From Microbacterium maritypicum (lineage in GTDB: Bacteria > Actinomycetota > Actinomycetes > Actinomycetales > Microbacteriaceae), in contig NZ_WAAQ01000001.1 in assembly GCF_008868125.1 (NCBI RefSeq), forward strand, positions 372,001 to 436,000: a stretch of 64,000 nt of DNA, read 5' to 3'. Below the pieces are notes generated by a model. It did no database searches. It saw only the letters and a list, made by a program, of their open reading frames with translations, and had not been told where the DNA came from. The translations under genes and the position numbers were made by a program. How positions within the stretch are numbered: the stretch's first letter is position 1; the number at the start of each line of letters is the position of its first letter. Of the stretch, positions 46,294-55,126 are shown piece after piece.

Positions 46294-47010
46294 ATGGCCA
46301 ACGGCGGGCCCGTTTGCGGGCCGATCTCGAGCTACTCCCGGGTGCAGATCCTGCACTTGCTCTTCGAAGCGGGAAGTTCGCAGACCCGAGGCGAGCTCTC
46401 GATCACCGAGCTGTGCGAGGCCACGGGGCTGCACCCCAACACGGTCCGCGAGCACCTGGGGCGCTTGATCGAGGGCGGCTACGTGATCCCGACGATCGAG
46501 CATCGCACCACGCGGGGCCGGCCGCGCACGCTGTACAGCGCCGCGACCGGAGCACCGGGCGCCTCCAGCCCCGTCGCCCGCGACAAGGCCAAGGCCGCTG
46601 CGCGCCGCGGAGACCTGATGCGGAGCATGCTTCCCGACGTGGCATCCGGTCTCGGCCGAGACGCCACGTACCAGCTCGACGCGCTCGTGGAGCACCTGGA
46701 GGAGAGCGGCTTCGAGCCCGTGCTCGACGACCAGCAGCTCACGGTCGACCTCAGCCCCTGCCCGCACGCCGCCGGACGCTCGGAAGATCGTCCGATGCTG
46801 TGCCGTGTGCACCTCGAACTCATGCAAGGCGTCCTCAACGAGGCAGGCGGACCACTCGAAGCCGAGTGCGTTCGCGATGCCGTCCTCGCCTCGGACTGCA
46901 CCGTGCAGCTGCGCGACACCACCGCGTCGCTGATCGAGGGAACGGAGCCGCCGCGTCACCGCACGACGCCGCAGCACCACAGAACAGGAGTCGCGCATGG
47001 AATGGCTTGA
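46294..47010 (+). CDS. Helix-turn-helix regulator with C-terminal cysteine cluster, upstream of cyd
   Basis: A 238-residue regulator. The winged helix-turn-helix is at about residues 38-62 (SITELCEATGLHPNTVREHLG), followed by an RPRTLY wing. The C-terminal domain carries Cys156 (SPCPH), Cys170 (MLCRVH), Cys192 (AECVRD) and Cys202 (SDCTV), an arrangement like Fe-S or metal-sensing DeoR/SufR-type regulators. Its last 14 nt overlap the cydA start, so it is probably the redox sensor controlling bd oxidase. The usual SufR spacing C-x12-C-x13-C-x14-C is not matched (13, 21, 9 here). Start ATG 46294 has GATACT 6 nt upstream. Confidence 0.8.
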   Translation: MANGGPVCGPISSYSRVQILHLLFEAGSSQTRGELSITELCEATGLHPNTVREHLGRLIEGGYVIPTIEHRTTRGRPRTLYSAATGAPGASSPVARDKAKAAARRGDLMRSMLPDVASGLGRDATYQLDALVEHLEESGFEPVLDDQQLTVDLSPCPHAAGRSEDRPMLCRVHLELMQGVLNEAGGPLEAECVRDAVLASDCTVQLRDTTASLIEGTEPPRHRTTPQHHRTGVAHGMA

Positions 47011-48412
47011 TCCGCTCGCTCTCGCCCGATGGCAATTCGGGCTGACGACCGTCTACCACTACCTCTTCGTGCCGTTGACGATCGGCATGGCGCTGGTCGC
47101 CGCGATCTTCCAGACCGCGTGGGTGCGCACCGCCAAGGTGCAGTACCTGCATCTGACCCGCTTCTTCGGCAAGATCTTCCTCATCAACTTCGCCATGGGC
47201 GTCGTCACCGGCATCGTGCAGGAGTTCCAGTTCGGCATGAACTGGTCGGACTACTCCCGCTTCGTCGGCGACGTGTTCGGCGCACCGCTCGCCTTCGAGG
47301 GCCTGCTGGCCTTCTTCTTCGAGGCGACCTTCATCGGGCTGTGGATCTTCGGCTGGGACAAGCTCCCGCAGAAGCTGCACCTCGCCACGATCTGGTGCGT
47401 CTCGATCGGCAGCATCCTGTCGGCGTACTTCATCATCGCCGCCAACGCGTTCATGCAGAACCCCGTGGGCTACACGTTCAACGAGGCGACTAACCGTGCG
47501 GAGCTGACCGACTTCTGGGCACTGCTGACCAACCCGGTCGCGCTCGCCGCGTTCCCGCACACGATCTTCGGCGCGTTCATGTTCGCGGCCGGTGTCGTGA
47601 TCTCGGTCTCGGCCTGGCACCTCTCGCGCGGCCAGCACTTCGACACCATGCGCATCTCGCTCAAGTTCGGGCTGTGGGCCATGATCGTCTCGACCGCCGG
47701 CGTGGTGCTCACGGGCGACCAGCTCGGACTCGCGATGTACGCCGCGCAGCCGATGAAGATGGCCGCCGCCGAGGCGACGTTCAACACGGTGTGCGGGCCG
47801 GATGCCTCGTTCAGCATCTTCACGCTCGGCACACCGGACGGCAGCTCGGAGCTGTTCTCCATCCGCGTGCCGTATCTGCTCTCGCTGCTGTCGACCCACA
47901 CGCTCGACGCGTGCGTGCACGGCATCAACGACCTGAACGCCGAGTACGCCCAGACGTACGCCTCCACCGGTCTGACCGACTTCGCCCCGATCCTGTGGAT
48001 CACGTACTGGGCGTTCCGCTGGATGATCGGCCTCGGCATCGCCGCAGCGCTCGTGGCCGTCGCCGGTCTCTGGGTCACCCGCAAGGGCGCCAAGAAGCCT
48101 GTCGCCCCGTGGATGTGGAAGGTCGCGATCTGGTCGTTCCCGCTCGCGCTGGCCGCCAACATCATGGGCTGGGTCTTCACCGAGATGGGAAGGCAACCCT
48201 GGATCGTGTTCGGGCTGATGACCACGCAGGACGGTGTCTCGCCGGGCGTCAGCGGGCTCGAGGTGCTGATATCGCTCATCTCGTTCACCGCGATCTACGC
48301 GGCGCTCGCCGTCGTCGAGATCCGTCTCATCATCCGGGCCGCGCAGAAGGGGCCCGACACCGAAGAGAAGCCGCATGACGAGACGGCCCAGCTGCCGTCG
48401 GTCGTCTACTGA
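46997..48412 (+). CDS. cydA: Cytochrome bd ubiquinol/menaquinol oxidase subunit I
   Basis: A 471-residue membrane protein with nine spans. His21 in VYHYLFVP is the heme ligand near the N-terminus; GRQPW near residue 404 and the CVHGINDLNAEY segment are conserved. The Q-loop is short, as in the Gram-positive/short-loop subfamily. The enzyme reduces O2 at low concentration with quinol as donor. It starts inside the upstream regulator gene (overlap 14 nt) and is followed by cydB after 14 nt. Confidence 0.96.
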   Translation: MEWLDPLALARWQFGLTTVYHYLFVPLTIGMALVAAIFQTAWVRTAKVQYLHLTRFFGKIFLINFAMGVVTGIVQEFQFGMNWSDYSRFVGDVFGAPLAFEGLLAFFFEATFIGLWIFGWDKLPQKLHLATIWCVSIGSILSAYFIIAANAFMQNPVGYTFNEATNRAELTDFWALLTNPVALAAFPHTIFGAFMFAAGVVISVSAWHLSRGQHFDTMRISLKFGLWAMIVSTAGVVLTGDQLGLAMYAAQPMKMAAAEATFNTVCGPDASFSIFTLGTPDGSSELFSIRVPYLLSLLSTHTLDACVHGINDLNAEYAQTYASTGLTDFAPILWITYWAFRWMIGLGIAAALVAVAGLWVTRKGAKKPVAPWMWKVAIWSFPLALAANIMGWVFTEMGRQPWIVFGLMTTQDGVSPGVSGLEVLISLISFTAIYAALAVVEIRLIIRAAQKGPDTEEKPHDETAQLPSVVY

Positions 48413-48426
48413 GAGGGAGGAGCATC

Positions 48427-49455
48427 ATGGATCTCGCAACGCTCTGGTTCTTCATCGTCGCCTTCTTCTTCGTGGGCTACTTCGTCCTCGACGGGTTCGA
48501 CTTCGGCGTCGGCATGTCACTGCCGTTCCTCGGCAAGGACGACGTCTCGCGCCGTCAGGTCATCAACACGATCGGTCCGGTCTGGGATCTCAACGAGACC
48601 TGGGTCATCGTCGCCGGCGCCGTGCTGTTCGCGTCGTTCCCCGAGTGGTACGCCACGCTGTTCAGCGGGTTCTACCTGCCGCTGCTGCTGATCCTGCTCG
48701 CACTGATCCTGCGCGGGGTGTCGTTCGAATACCGGCACCAGCGCGACAGCGTGAAGTGGAAGGCCGGCTTCGACCGGATGATCGTGATCGGCTCGGTCGT
48801 TCCCGCGCTGCTGTGGGGCGTGGCGTTCGGCAACATCGTGCAGGGTGTGGCGATCGATGAGAACCACATCTACGTGGGCGGCTTCTTCGCACTGCTGAAC
48901 CCGTACGCGCTGCTGGTCGGCGTCACCACGCTGCTGCTGTTCTTCCTGCACGGCGTGCTGTTCGTGGCGCTCAAGACCGACGGGCAGGTTCACGAGGACG
49001 CACGGAACCTGGCGAAGAAGGCCGCGATTCCCACGATCCTCGTCGCTGCCGCAACCGTGATCTGGACGGTGTTCATCGCGATGGGCCGTGAGGCTCCGCT
49101 GCTCTGGCTGGTCATCGGCACCGGGGCACTCGCGGCGGTCAGCCTGATCGCGGCGGTCGGATTCTCGCTCGTCCGACGCGACGGGTGGGCGTTCTTCTCC
49201 GGCATCCTCACGGTGCTGTTCGCCGTGGTCATGCTGTTCTCCGCCCTGTTCCCGTACGTGATGCCCTCGACGATCGACCCGGCGTACAGCCTCACGATCG
49301 CGAATGCGTCGAGCACGCCGTATACGCTGCAGATCATGAGTTGGACGGCCCTGATCGCGATGCCGCTCGTGCTCGCGTACCAGGCCTGGACGTACTGGGT
49401 CTTCCGCAAGCGGGTCACCCGGAAGTCGATCGAGGGGGCTCCGGCGCACGCGTGA
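48427..49455 (+). CDS. cydB: Cytochrome bd oxidase subunit II
   Basis: A 342-residue subunit with about nine membrane spans. It begins with TLWFFIVAFFFVGYFVLDGF and GVGMSLPFLG, the family signature around the FDFGVG loop; WDLNETWVIVAGAVLFASFPEWY is the second conserved loop. It stabilises CydA and carries no heme itself in this type. ATG 48427 follows GAGAGGGAGGAGC. Its stop overlaps the GTG of cydD. Confidence 0.95.
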   Translation: MDLATLWFFIVAFFFVGYFVLDGFDFGVGMSLPFLGKDDVSRRQVINTIGPVWDLNETWVIVAGAVLFASFPEWYATLFSGFYLPLLLILLALILRGVSFEYRHQRDSVKWKAGFDRMIVIGSVVPALLWGVAFGNIVQGVAIDENHIYVGGFFALLNPYALLVGVTTLLLFFLHGVLFVALKTDGQVHEDARNLAKKAAIPTILVAAATVIWTVFIAMGREAPLLWLVIGTGALAAVSLIAAVGFSLVRRDGWAFFSGILTVLFAVVMLFSALFPYVMPSTIDPAYSLTIANASSTPYTLQIMSWTALIAMPLVLAYQAWTYWVFRKRVTRKSIEGAPAHA

Positions 49456-51134
49456 AACCCGTCGATCCGAGACTGCTGCGCTACGCGGGTGCCGCGAGGG
49501 TCTTCCTCGCGGCATCCGCGTTGATCGGCGTCATCCAGACGGCGGTCACGATCGCGTTCGCGTGGCTGCTGACCGACGCGATCACCGGTGCGATCGCGGG
49601 GCGCGACATCACCTCGTCGCTGCTCTGGCTGCTGCTGGCGGCGCTCCTGCGCGGACTGCTGATCGCCGCGTCCGACGCGGCAGGCACACGCGCCGCCGCG
49701 AAGACCGGGATGCAGCTGCGTTCGGCGCTCGTCGCGGCGGTCGGGAAGCTGGGCCCGGGGTGGCTGGCACAGCGGAATCAGACCGAGCTCGCGGTCACCG
49801 CAGGTCACGGGCTCGAGGCGCTCGACGCCTACTTCGCCCGGTACCTCCCGCAACTGGTGCTGACCGTGATCGCGACGCCGGTTCTGGTCGCGGTGATGTG
49901 GTGGCAGGACTGGCCGAGCGGTCTCACCGCGGTGATCACCTTGCCGCTGATCCCGATCTTCCTGATCCTGATCGGGATGGCGACGCGCACGGTGCAGACG
50001 CGCCAGTGGCAGACGCTCCAGCGCCTGGCCGCGCGCTTCGCCGACACGGTGCAGGGACTGTCGACGCTGCGACTGTTCGGACGCGATCGCCGCGCGGCCG
50101 ATCGCATCGAGGTCACGGCCGACGAGTACCGCCGCGAGACCATGAAGGTGCTGCGGTTCTCGTTCCTGTCGGGCTTCGCGATGGAGCTGCTGGCCTCGAT
50201 CGCCGTGGCGCTGATCGCGGTGTCGGTGGGGTTCAGACTTCTCTCCGGTGACCTGACGCTCGAGGTGGGGCTGTTCGTGCTGCTGCTCGCGCCTGAGGCG
50301 TTTTTGCCGATCCGACAGGTGGGCGTGCAGTTCCACGCGGCGTCCGAAGGAGTCGCCGCGACCGAGGACGTCTTCGACGTGCTCGACGCCGCGGGGGAGC
50401 GCACGGGGGAGCGCTCGGAGGAGAGCGCACGGATGCAGGAGCGTTCGACGGATGCAGGAGGAATCGCCGTCGGAACCTCCGACATCCGGGAATCGGTCCT
50501 GCATGTGGACCGCACGGATGAGGGAAGCCTCGTGGTCGCGGGGCTGCGCGTGCGCGATCTGCCGCCCGTGTCGTTCACGGCCGCGCCGGGGACCATCACC
50601 GTCATCGAAGGGCCGAGCGGGTCGGGGAAGTCGTCGCTGCTCGCGGCTCTCCGCGGCGCGGTCGAGTTCGAGGGGACGGCCGCCTTCGCGGGGAAGGACG
50701 TGCGGGGGCTCGCGCCGTCGGCATGGCTCGCGTGGGCGGGGCAGGCTCCCGGTCTGACCCGGGGGACCGTGGCGGCGAACGTCGCGCTCGGCGATCCGGT
50801 CCCCGACGCCGACCGGACCCGCGCCGCCCTCGACGACGCCTGCGCCGAGACCGTCGACGCCGATCTCGAGCTCGGTGTGCAGGGAGCGGGGCTCTCGGGC
50901 GGGCAGGCCCAGCGCGTGGCCGTGGCCAGGGCGCTGTACCGCCAGGCATCCGCCACCGATCGTGTGCTCGCGCTCGATGAGCCCTCGAGCGCGCTCGACC
51001 CCGAGACCGAGGACCGGCTGTGGCGCTCGCTGCGACGGAGGGCCGATGCCGGAGCCATGATCCTCCTCGTCTCGCACCGTCGCACCGCACGGGAGATCGC
51101 GGATCAGATCGTGGAGCTGGGGGTGAGCGCATGA
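49452..51134 (+). CDS. cydD: Thiol reductant ABC exporter subunit CydD
   Basis: A 560-residue ABC half-transporter starting at GTG 49452, overlapping the cydB stop by 4 nt. Six membrane spans in residues 1-300 precede the ATPase, with Walker A EGPSGSGKSS near 388 and LSGGQAQRVAVARAL near 480. CydD forms a heterodimer with CydC to export glutathione or cysteine, needed for bd oxidase assembly. Between the membrane and ATPase parts lies an unusually Glu/Ala-rich stretch (near residues 310-345). Confidence 0.94.
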   Translation: MKPVDPRLLRYAGAARVFLAASALIGVIQTAVTIAFAWLLTDAITGAIAGRDITSSLLWLLLAALLRGLLIAASDAAGTRAAAKTGMQLRSALVAAVGKLGPGWLAQRNQTELAVTAGHGLEALDAYFARYLPQLVLTVIATPVLVAVMWWQDWPSGLTAVITLPLIPIFLILIGMATRTVQTRQWQTLQRLAARFADTVQGLSTLRLFGRDRRAADRIEVTADEYRRETMKVLRFSFLSGFAMELLASIAVALIAVSVGFRLLSGDLTLEVGLFVLLLAPEAFLPIRQVGVQFHAASEGVAATEDVFDVLDAAGERTGERSEESARMQERSTDAGGIAVGTSDIRESVLHVDRTDEGSLVVAGLRVRDLPPVSFTAAPGTITVIEGPSGSGKSSLLAALRGAVEFEGTAAFAGKDVRGLAPSAWLAWAGQAPGLTRGTVAANVALGDPVPDADRTRAALDDACAETVDADLELGVQGAGLSGGQAQRVAVARALYRQASATDRVLALDEPSSALDPETEDRLWRSLRRRADAGAMILLVSHRRTAREIADQIVELGVSA

Positions 51135-52822
51135 CCGCACGCCGCGCCGCAGCCGACGCCGTACACCCGCGCACCCACCGGGTCCGCGACATCCTCCGCC
51201 TCGCGCAGCCCCCTGTCGGGCGCTTCGTGCCCGGTCTCATCTGGGGTCTGCTCTCGGCCGCTGCCGCCGTGAGTCTGCTCGCGGTCAGCGGCTGGCTGAT
51301 CGTGAGCGCCTCGATCGTCGACTCGCTCGTGCCGCTGTCGGTCGCCGTCGTGGGGGTGCGCTTCTTCGCGGTCTCGCGCGCAGTCACCCGCTACCTCGAG
51401 CGACTGAGCGGACACGATGCCGCGCTGCGTCAGCTCGCCTCGACCCGCGCCGACATGGTGCGCCGGTTGATCCCGCTGTCTCCGGCCGGCCTCGGCTCGA
51501 CGGATCGTGGTCGGGTGCTCACGGCGCTCGTCGACGACGTCGAGAATCTGCAGAACCTTCCGCTGCGCGTGGTGCAGCCGCTCGGGGTCGCGGCCCTCGT
51601 CGCCGTCGGGGCCGTCGGTTTCGTGGCGTTCGTCTCGCCCCCGGCCGCGCTCACCCTTGCGGTGTGCCTGCTCATAGCTGCAGCCGCCGCGATCGGTCTC
51701 GGCTGGGTCTTCGGCTCCCGCGCCGAGGTGCTGGTCTCGGCGCGTCGCGCCGACCTCTCCGCCGCTCTCGTCGACTACTTCGGCAGCCTCGACGTGCTCA
51801 TCGCGTACGGAGCAGAGGAGCAGGCTCGCGCGCGGATCAGCACAGCGGATGCCGCACTGAGAAAGGTCGTCGACCGCGCCTCGTTCGCGCAGGCGATCGC
51901 CGCCGGTGTGGTCTCCGCGGTCGCCGGGGCCGCCTCGGTCTGGGCGCTCGCAGCCGCGGCTCCCGGACTCGTCGACGGGTCGATCGACGGCCCGTGGCTG
52001 GCGGTGGCCGTGCTCGTGCCGATGGTGGTCTTCGAGATCTTCGGTGCGGTGCCGATCGCTGCCGCATCGTGGCGGAGCGTGCGCTCCAGCGCCGAGCGCA
52101 TCGTCGACGTGCTGCCGGAGCGGATGCCGGACGAGCTGCGCTCCGACGCCGGCGACGACATCGAGATCGACGGCACCCCGGCCGTGCGTCTGCGCGGCGT
52201 CCGGGCGAACTGGCCCGGCGGTGCCCCGGCCCTGAAGGAGATCGATCTCGACCTCCGTCCCGGGGAGCGGGTGCTGGTCACCGGCCCCAGCGGAGCGGGC
52301 AAGAGCTCACTGGCCGCGGCCCTCGTCGGCTTCCTGCGCGTGGAGGGCGAGTATCTGATCGATGGGCGCGATGCCGCGGAGCTCTCGGGGCCGGCGCTGC
52401 GTCGGGTGATCGGGCTGTGCGAGCAGAGTCCGCAGCTGTTCGACGAGGACATCCGCCAGAACCTGCTCTTCGCCCGGGACAGCGCCACGGACGAGGAGCT
52501 GCTGGATGTGCTCGACCGGGTCGGTCTCGGCACCTGGGTGCGTGAGCGCGGAGGTCTGGACGAACGGGTCGGCGACCGCGGCGCGCTGGTGTCCGGCGGC
52601 CAGGCGCAGCGGATCTCCCTCGCCAGGGCGCTGCTGCGTGGGTTCCCCGTGCTGGTGCTCGATGAGCCTACGGCCGGGGTGGATCCGGAGGCGTCGGATG
52701 CGCTGCTGCGCGACCTGCTGCAGGCCGCCGGCGATCAGACGGTGCTGCTGATCTCGCACGTCGCGCCCCCGGCGGGAACCGTCGAACGCACGGTGCGGAT
52801 CGAGGGCGGCCGCACGGTCTGA
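51131..52822 (+). CDS. cydC: Thiol reductant ABC exporter subunit CydC
   Basis: A 563-residue partner of CydD, overlapping its stop by 4 nt (ATGA). The membrane part has six spans with the conserved VRFFAVSRAVTRYLERLSGH motif near residues 75-95. The ATPase has Walker A TGPSGAGKSS near 383 and VSGGQAQRISLARALL near 485. Sequence after it ends 23 bp before the convergent oxygenase gene. It completes the cydABDC operon. Confidence 0.94.
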   Translation: MTARRAAADAVHPRTHRVRDILRLAQPPVGRFVPGLIWGLLSAAAAVSLLAVSGWLIVSASIVDSLVPLSVAVVGVRFFAVSRAVTRYLERLSGHDAALRQLASTRADMVRRLIPLSPAGLGSTDRGRVLTALVDDVENLQNLPLRVVQPLGVAALVAVGAVGFVAFVSPPAALTLAVCLLIAAAAAIGLGWVFGSRAEVLVSARRADLSAALVDYFGSLDVLIAYGAEEQARARISTADAALRKVVDRASFAQAIAAGVVSAVAGAASVWALAAAAPGLVDGSIDGPWLAVAVLVPMVVFEIFGAVPIAAASWRSVRSSAERIVDVLPERMPDELRSDAGDDIEIDGTPAVRLRGVRANWPGGAPALKEIDLDLRPGERVLVTGPSGAGKSSLAAALVGFLRVEGEYLIDGRDAAELSGPALRRVIGLCEQSPQLFDEDIRQNLLFARDSATDEELLDVLDRVGLGTWVRERGGLDERVGDRGALVSGGQAQRISLARALLRGFPVLVLDEPTAGVDPEASDALLRDLLQAAGDQTVLLISHVAPPAGTVERTVRIEGGRTV

Positions 52823-52845
52823 GGGGTGTACGCTTCTGCGACGCC

Positions 52846-53622
52846 TCAAGCGTTCATGTCGACGGGCGGTTCCATCACGATGCCCTGCGCTTCGAACGCG
52901 CGACGGCGCTCCTCGATGCGCCGGTGCAGCTCGACCTGGGCGGCGTCGACGAACTGCGCGTCGAGGTCAACCGTGGGCGGGTGCGGGTCGCCGTGGTTCG
53001 CGGCGATGTACGCGTCGAGCTCCGGGCCGCTGGTCCAGGACGTGATGAGCGCGTAGCGCGGCGCCGTGCCGCGGTGCCAGACCGCGTGCCAGAAGCGCTG
53101 GGTGTCGACGATGATGCGGGAGCCGGCGCGCAGGGGCAGGCGGATCTCGGTCGCCGGGTCGAAGCGGTCGGCGCGCAGGATCAGCATCGACTCGGTGTCG
53201 TCGGAGAGGTTGAAGAACCCGCGGACCACCCAGCCGGTGCCCTCTTCATTGAGGCGGTTGTTGTCGTCCTGGTGCAGGTTGTAGATCGCGTCGGCGTACT
53301 CGTTCGGCTGCAGCTCGATCACGCGGCAGCGACCGATGCCGGCACCAGGCTCCTGGGCGCGGCGCTGGAGGGTGGGGGCGATCGCGACCTGCGAGTCGAC
53401 CCACACGCCATCCTTGTCGGCGCGCGGCGGCGTGTGATTCCAGAAGCCGTTGCAGTCCACGTCGCCCGCATAGCTGGTGAGCGGTGCGAAGCGCGTGACG
53501 CCGGAAGAGCGCCAGCCGACGTATTCGAGGGCGAGCCACTCGGCGGGATCGGCGGGACCGGTGTGGTCGTCGAGCACGACGTAGCCGGTCTCGGCCAGCG
53601 CGTCGGACGTGATGAAGCCCAT
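52846..53622 (-). CDS. 2-oxoglutarate/Fe(II)-dependent dioxygenase (PhyH-like)
   Basis: A 258-residue protein. HxD of the iron triad is His117-Gln-Asp119 in NLHQDDNNRL, with the distal His in FWHAVWHRG (residue 179 or 183) and an Arg (189) in the downstream APRY to bind 2-oxoglutarate. The strand context, a jelly-roll fold, fits the PhyH/2OG oxygenase group. ATG 53622 has AAGGGC upstream. A TAGGAT -10 and an iron-box-like palindrome precede it. The substrate is unknown. It is divergent from a MetE-like gene. Confidence 0.75.
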   Translation of the reverse strand: MGFITSDALAETGYVVLDDHTGPADPAEWLALEYVGWRSSGVTRFAPLTSYAGDVDCNGFWNHTPPRADKDGVWVDSQVAIAPTLQRRAQEPGAGIGRCRVIELQPNEYADAIYNLHQDDNNRLNEEGTGWVVRGFFNLSDDTESMLILRADRFDPATEIRLPLRAGSRIIVDTQRFWHAVWHRGTAPRYALITSWTSGPELDAYIAANHGDPHPPTVDLDAQFVDAAQVELHRRIEERRRAFEAQGIVMEPPVDMNA

Positions 53623-53668
53623 GAAGATTGCCCTTCCCGTCATCGCTGCCCCCACAGGCGGCGGGTTA

Positions 53669-53682
53669 TTAGGCCATCCTAA
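53669..53682. promoter_or_regulatory. IdeR/DtxR-like iron box between oxygenase and MetE-like genes
   Basis: TTAGG-CCAT-CCTAA at 53669-53682. The DtxR/IdeR consensus half is TTAGG-CTAA-CCTAA, so 11 of 14 positions match. It overlaps the -10 (TAGGAT) of the - strand oxygenase gene. Iron control of an Fe(II) enzyme would make sense. Confidence 0.5.
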
Positions 53683-53755
53683 CTCGAATGCCCCCGGTGT
53701 GAGCGGAGCCGTCGCCGGGGAAAAGTCCGTCGGGGTGCGTCGATATTCTGAGGAC

Positions 53756-54802
53756 ATGACTCAGCCCCAGGGCGTCCTTCTCGTGGGCAGCGTGAACTAC
53801 GACGACGCCGAGACCACGATCCGTACCGCCGCGGACCTGCTCGGCACGCGACTGCGCCGCATCCCCGACGGCGAGGTCGGCAAGCGGTTCCACTGGATCA
53901 TGTTCCAGCCAGACGTGATCGGCCGGGCCGAGGGCATCGAGCGCATCGGCGACGAACCCATCCCGTTCCCCGCCGGTATCGACGCCCGCGGTATACGCAT
54001 CGGCGAAGGGGTGGATGTCGCGAGCATCGAGCTGCCTCCGCTCGGCTATGCCGCTGCCGCGATCGAGTCCTACGCGGTGTTCACGCGGCTCCGGGCCGAG
54101 GGCGCGGTGCCCGCCGGTGTGCGGTTCCAGGTGTCCTTGCCGACGCCGCTCGCCGTGATCTCCTCGTTCTTCCACGGCGATGACCGCGCGGCGATCGAGC
54201 CCGTCTACACCTCCGCGATCGTGCGCGAGCTCGACCGGATCCTGGCCGCCATCCCGCACGAAGACCTCGCGGTGCAGTGGGATGTCGCGAGCGAGATGGG
54301 CATCATCGAACGCGCGGCCGGCTACGGCTCCGTCATGGAGGCGTGGTGGCCCGGCGACCCGTTCGACGGTCTCGTCTCGCGCCTGGCCGTGCTGGTCGAC
54401 GCGGTGCCTGCCGACGTCGAGGTGGGTGTGCACCTCTGCTACGGCGACGCGGGGGAGAAGCACTTCTTCGAGCCGCGGGATGCCGGGAATCTCGTCCGCT
54501 ACGCGAACGCCGTGGTGGCCGCATCCGATCGTCCGCTCACCTGGCTGCACCTGCCGGTGCCGATCGACCATGACGACGAGGCGTACTTCGCCCCGCTCGC
54601 AGACCTCGCGCCGGTCGGCGAGCTCTACCTGGGCCTCGTGCACCGGGAGGACGGTGCGGAAGGTGCCGCCCGTCGCATCGCCGCCGCCGCCCCCTTCGCC
54701 CCCGAGTTCGGGGTCGCGACCGAGTGCGGCATCGGCCGCGCGCCCGCAGGATCGACCGAGGGCATCCTGCGCACGCACGCCGAGGTCGCCGCCGCCTGGT
54801 GA
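53756..54802 (+). CDS. MetE/UROD-like protein (cobalamin-independent methionine synthase family)
   Basis: A 348-residue TIM-barrel protein. Zinc-ligand-like motifs are HLCYGDAG near residue 225 and TECGIGR near residue 325, as in the C-terminal half of MetE and its core-MetE relatives. The MetE N-terminal domain is missing. The start ATG 53756 has TATTCT 6 nt upstream. It is divergent from the oxygenase. The reaction is unknown; it is distinct from the mesD gene at 61560. Confidence 0.75.
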   Translation: MTQPQGVLLVGSVNYDDAETTIRTAADLLGTRLRRIPDGEVGKRFHWIMFQPDVIGRAEGIERIGDEPIPFPAGIDARGIRIGEGVDVASIELPPLGYAAAAIESYAVFTRLRAEGAVPAGVRFQVSLPTPLAVISSFFHGDDRAAIEPVYTSAIVRELDRILAAIPHEDLAVQWDVASEMGIIERAAGYGSVMEAWWPGDPFDGLVSRLAVLVDAVPADVEVGVHLCYGDAGEKHFFEPRDAGNLVRYANAVVAASDRPLTWLHLPVPIDHDDEAYFAPLADLAPVGELYLGLVHREDGAEGAARRIAAAAPFAPEFGVATECGIGRAPAGSTEGILRTHAEVAAAW

Positions 54803-54853
54803 CCTGCGGGTCTCGATTCGCGTGCAGGCCCCGCGTCGCGTAAGCTATTCCGC

Positions 54854-54944
54854 GGTGACGTGTCCGAGCGGCCGAAGGTGCAACTCTCGAAAAGTTGTGT
54901 AGGGTAACCCCCTACCGTGGGTTCAAATCCCACCGTCACCGCCA
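54854..54944 (+). tRNA. tRNA-Ser (CGA)
   Basis: Acceptor arms GGTGACG (54854-54860) and CGTCACC (54934-54940), anticodon stem CAACT/AGTTG with loop CTCGAAA giving anticodon CGA at 54888-54890, a long variable arm (GTAGGG...CCCTAC) typical of serine tRNAs, T-loop GGTTCAAATCC, discriminator G and an encoded CCA. A terminator follows. Confidence 0.95.
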
Positions 54945-54947
54945 TGG

Positions 54948-54974
54948 AAACCCCCTCCTCGTGAGGGGGTTTTT
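54948..54974 (+). terminator. tRNA-Ser terminator
   Basis: A 10-bp stem (54948-54957 with 54963-54972) with loop CTCGT and the T-run TTTTT at its end. Confidence 0.9.
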
Positions 54975-55052
54975 CCGTATCTGAGCGCCAGAGGGGGTGC
55001 AGGTTTCTGGCCCCTCGTTGTCGAGCGAGGTGGCGAGCACTTGCCGATCAAC

Positions 55053-55099
55053 GCGATGATGCCGTTGTCGTCGCTCCGAAACGACAACGGCATCATCGC
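55053..55099. repeat. 19-bp perfect inverted repeat after tRNA-Ser
   Basis: Arms 55053-55071 and 55081-55099 are perfectly complementary with a 9-nt loop. There is no U-tract on either side. It lies 28 bp downstream of the - strand exported-protein gene, so it could serve as its terminator or be an element end. Confidence 0.75.
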
Positions 55100-55126
55100 A
55101 GTGGTCATTCTTCACGTAGGGTGCGC

